NCBI RefSeq assembly: GCF_000733775.1
Contig: NZ_JPOE01000005.1
Span: forward strand, 434,001-498,000
DNA length: 64,000 bases
Direction: 5' to 3'
Origin: Thiomonas sp. FB-Cd
GTDB lineage: Bacteria > Pseudomonadota > Gammaproteobacteria > Burkholderiales > Burkholderiaceae_C
The notes below the pieces were generated by a model. That model made no database searches. It had not been told where the DNA came from and saw only the letters and a program-made list of their open reading frames with translations. Every line of letters begins with the position of its first letter. The first letter of the stretch is position 1. Positions 62,943 to 64,000 of the stretch are shown here, in pieces. A program made the position numbers and the translations under genes.

Positions 62943-64000
62943 TCACTCCACTGCCTGCGCCTGCCGAAGGCGGATGTGCAGCTCCTTGAGTTGCTTTTCA
63001 TCGACCGGGCTTGGCGCATTGGTCAGCAGACATTGCGCGCGCTGTGTCTTCGGAAAGGCAATCACGTCGCGAATGCTGGCTGCGCCCGTCATCATGGTCA
63101 CGATACGGTCCAGGCCGAATGCGATGCCACCATGCGGCGGAGCCCCGTATTGAAGCGCGTCGAGCAGGAAGCCAAACTTGGCGCTTGCCTCCTCGGATCC
63201 GATGCCAAGTGCTGCAAACACCTTGCTTTGCATCTCAGCGCGGTGAATGCGCACCGACCCGCCACCGATTTCCCAGCCATTGAGCACCATGTCATATGCC
63301 TTGGCCAGACAACGCCCGGGGTCCGTGGCGAGGTAATCGACATGCTCGTCCTTGGGAGCCGTGAAGGGATGATGGCAGGCCACCCAGCGCTGTTCATCGT
63401 CGTCGAACTCAAACATGGGAAAATCGACCACCCACAGGGGCTTCCACGCGTCGTCAAACAATCCATGCGATTTGCCAAAGTCGCTGTGGCCGATCTTGAC
63501 GCGAAGCGCGCCGAGCGCCGCGTTGACGACTTTGGCGCGGTCAGCGCCAAAGAAAATGAGATCCCCGTCCTGAGCGCCGCTGCGCTGCATGATCGCAGCG
63601 ATGGCGGTGTCGTTCAAATTCTTGACAATGGGTGACTGCAAGCCTTCGCGGCCCTTGGCGACGTCGTTGACCTTGATCCATGCCAGACCTTTGGCGCCGT
63701 AGATTTTGACGAAATCGGTATAACCGTCAATCTCACTGCGGGTCATATCGCCGCCGCCCGGCACGCGCAGCGCCGCCACACGCCCGTCGGAAAGTTCAGC
63801 GGCCGCAGCAAACACCTTGAAATCCACGTCGCGCATGACGTCGGTGAGCTCGGTGAATGAGAGCTTCACGCGAAGATCTGGCTTGTCGGAACCGAAACGT
63901 GCCATGGCTTCGGCATAAGTCATCGAGGGGAAAGGGTCGGCCAACTGCACACCGAGCACGTCCTTGAACACCGTGCGGATCATTGCCTCGAACAGCGGGC
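62943..64000 (-). CDS. aspS: Aspartyl-tRNA synthetase, C-terminal part (cut by window edge)
   Basis: The frame runs from the right edge, reading [19 protein letters not shown], so the N-terminal anticodon-binding domain and class II motifs 1 and 2 lie outside. The visible part has the bacterial GAD insertion ([17 protein letters not shown] to near [18 protein letters not shown]), [20 protein letters not shown], and motif 3 in [13 protein letters not shown]. The protein ends RQAQAVE. It charges tRNA-Asp, or tRNA-Asp and -Asn in non-discriminating species. Confidence 0.96.
   Translation of the reverse strand, partial: PLFEAMIRTVFKDVLGVQLADPFPSMTYAEAMARFGSDKPDLRVKLSFTELTDVMRDVDFKVFAAAAELSDGRVAALRVPGGGDMTRSEIDGYTDFVKIYGAKGLAWIKVNDVAKGREGLQSPIVKNLNDTAIAAIMQRSGAQDGDLIFFGADRAKVVNAALGALRVKIGHSDFGKSHGLFDDAWKPLWVVDFPMFEFDDDEQRWVACHHPFTAPKDEHVDYLATDPGRCLAKAYDMVLNGWEIGGGSVRIHRAEMQSKVFAALGIGSEEASAKFGFLLDALQYGAPPHGGIAFGLDRIVTMMTGAASIRDVIAFPKTQRAQCLLTNAPSPVDEKQLKELHIRLRQAQAVE

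Noticed and set aside
1-64000. CRISPR arrays, rRNA or tRNA genes
   Set aside because: No regularly spaced repeats and no recognisable RNA genes were found while reading; only IS ends, hairpins and small palindromes.

Overview
The window is high-GC DNA from a proteobacterium, most likely a betaproteobacterium of the Burkholderiales and possibly Thiomonas-like. This is inferred from gene content: a pilT / cyclic-nucleotide-binding / pilU cluster, a GlrK-QseG-GlrR type operon, EttA, a NudB-EEP-ClsB chain, a YeeE/YedE plus exported rhodanese pair that suggests sulfur metabolism, DUF6502/DUF5666 genes, and several insertion sequences. The species assignment is an inference and was not tested by a search.

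Left part (1-14.2 kb) is accessory. It opens with a tight three-gene operon: RhuM-like protein, DUF6155-like protein, and a TOTE-type archaeo-eukaryotic primase fused to a superfamily 2 helicase. This is the best candidate for a poorly described conflict or defence system. An IS4-family element with a frameshifted transposase, 16-bp ends and a 10-bp target duplication sits immediately downstream. Next come a TacA/TacT-type toxin-antitoxin pair with an extra 53-residue ORF, a gene-poor scar, a lone SAM methyltransferase, a complete IS607-type element (serine recombinase plus TnpB), a PaiB-like flavoprotein, a PepSY protein, and small genes (bacterial PH domain, DUF3563, GDCCVxC).

Middle (14.5-41 kb) is mostly ordinary chromosome: thiol peroxidase, glycerol kinase, a PfkB kinase, an Fsr-type MFS exporter, a FAD oxidoreductase, a MacAB/Lol-like ABC operon, a YafJ-type amidotransferase, a SIMPL protein and a DegP/DegQ protease. 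A locus of large lipoproteins follows (DUF5666, its overlapping DUF6502 partner and a divergent Gly-rich lipoprotein). Then come EttA, a thioredoxin-like protein, acylphosphatase, YggS, PilT, a cNMP-binding protein, PilU and a LivK-type binding protein.

Right part (41-64 kb): an IS1595-family element with perfect 24-bp ends and an 8-bp target duplication lies in the 5' region of a second TnpB-type element. It is followed by a SpmA/SpmB-like membrane protein, a DeaD/DbpA-type helicase, an NDH-2-like dehydrogenase, the GlrR/QseG/GlrK operon and RlmJ. The end holds the YeeE-rhodanese unit, a decayed TnpB fragment with the same right-end 12-mer as the second element, then ClsB, EEP, NudB, DAHP synthase and the C-terminal part of AspS, which is cut by the window edge.

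No CRISPR array, rRNA or tRNA gene was recognised by eye. Most long overlapping antisense frames are high-GC shadows.
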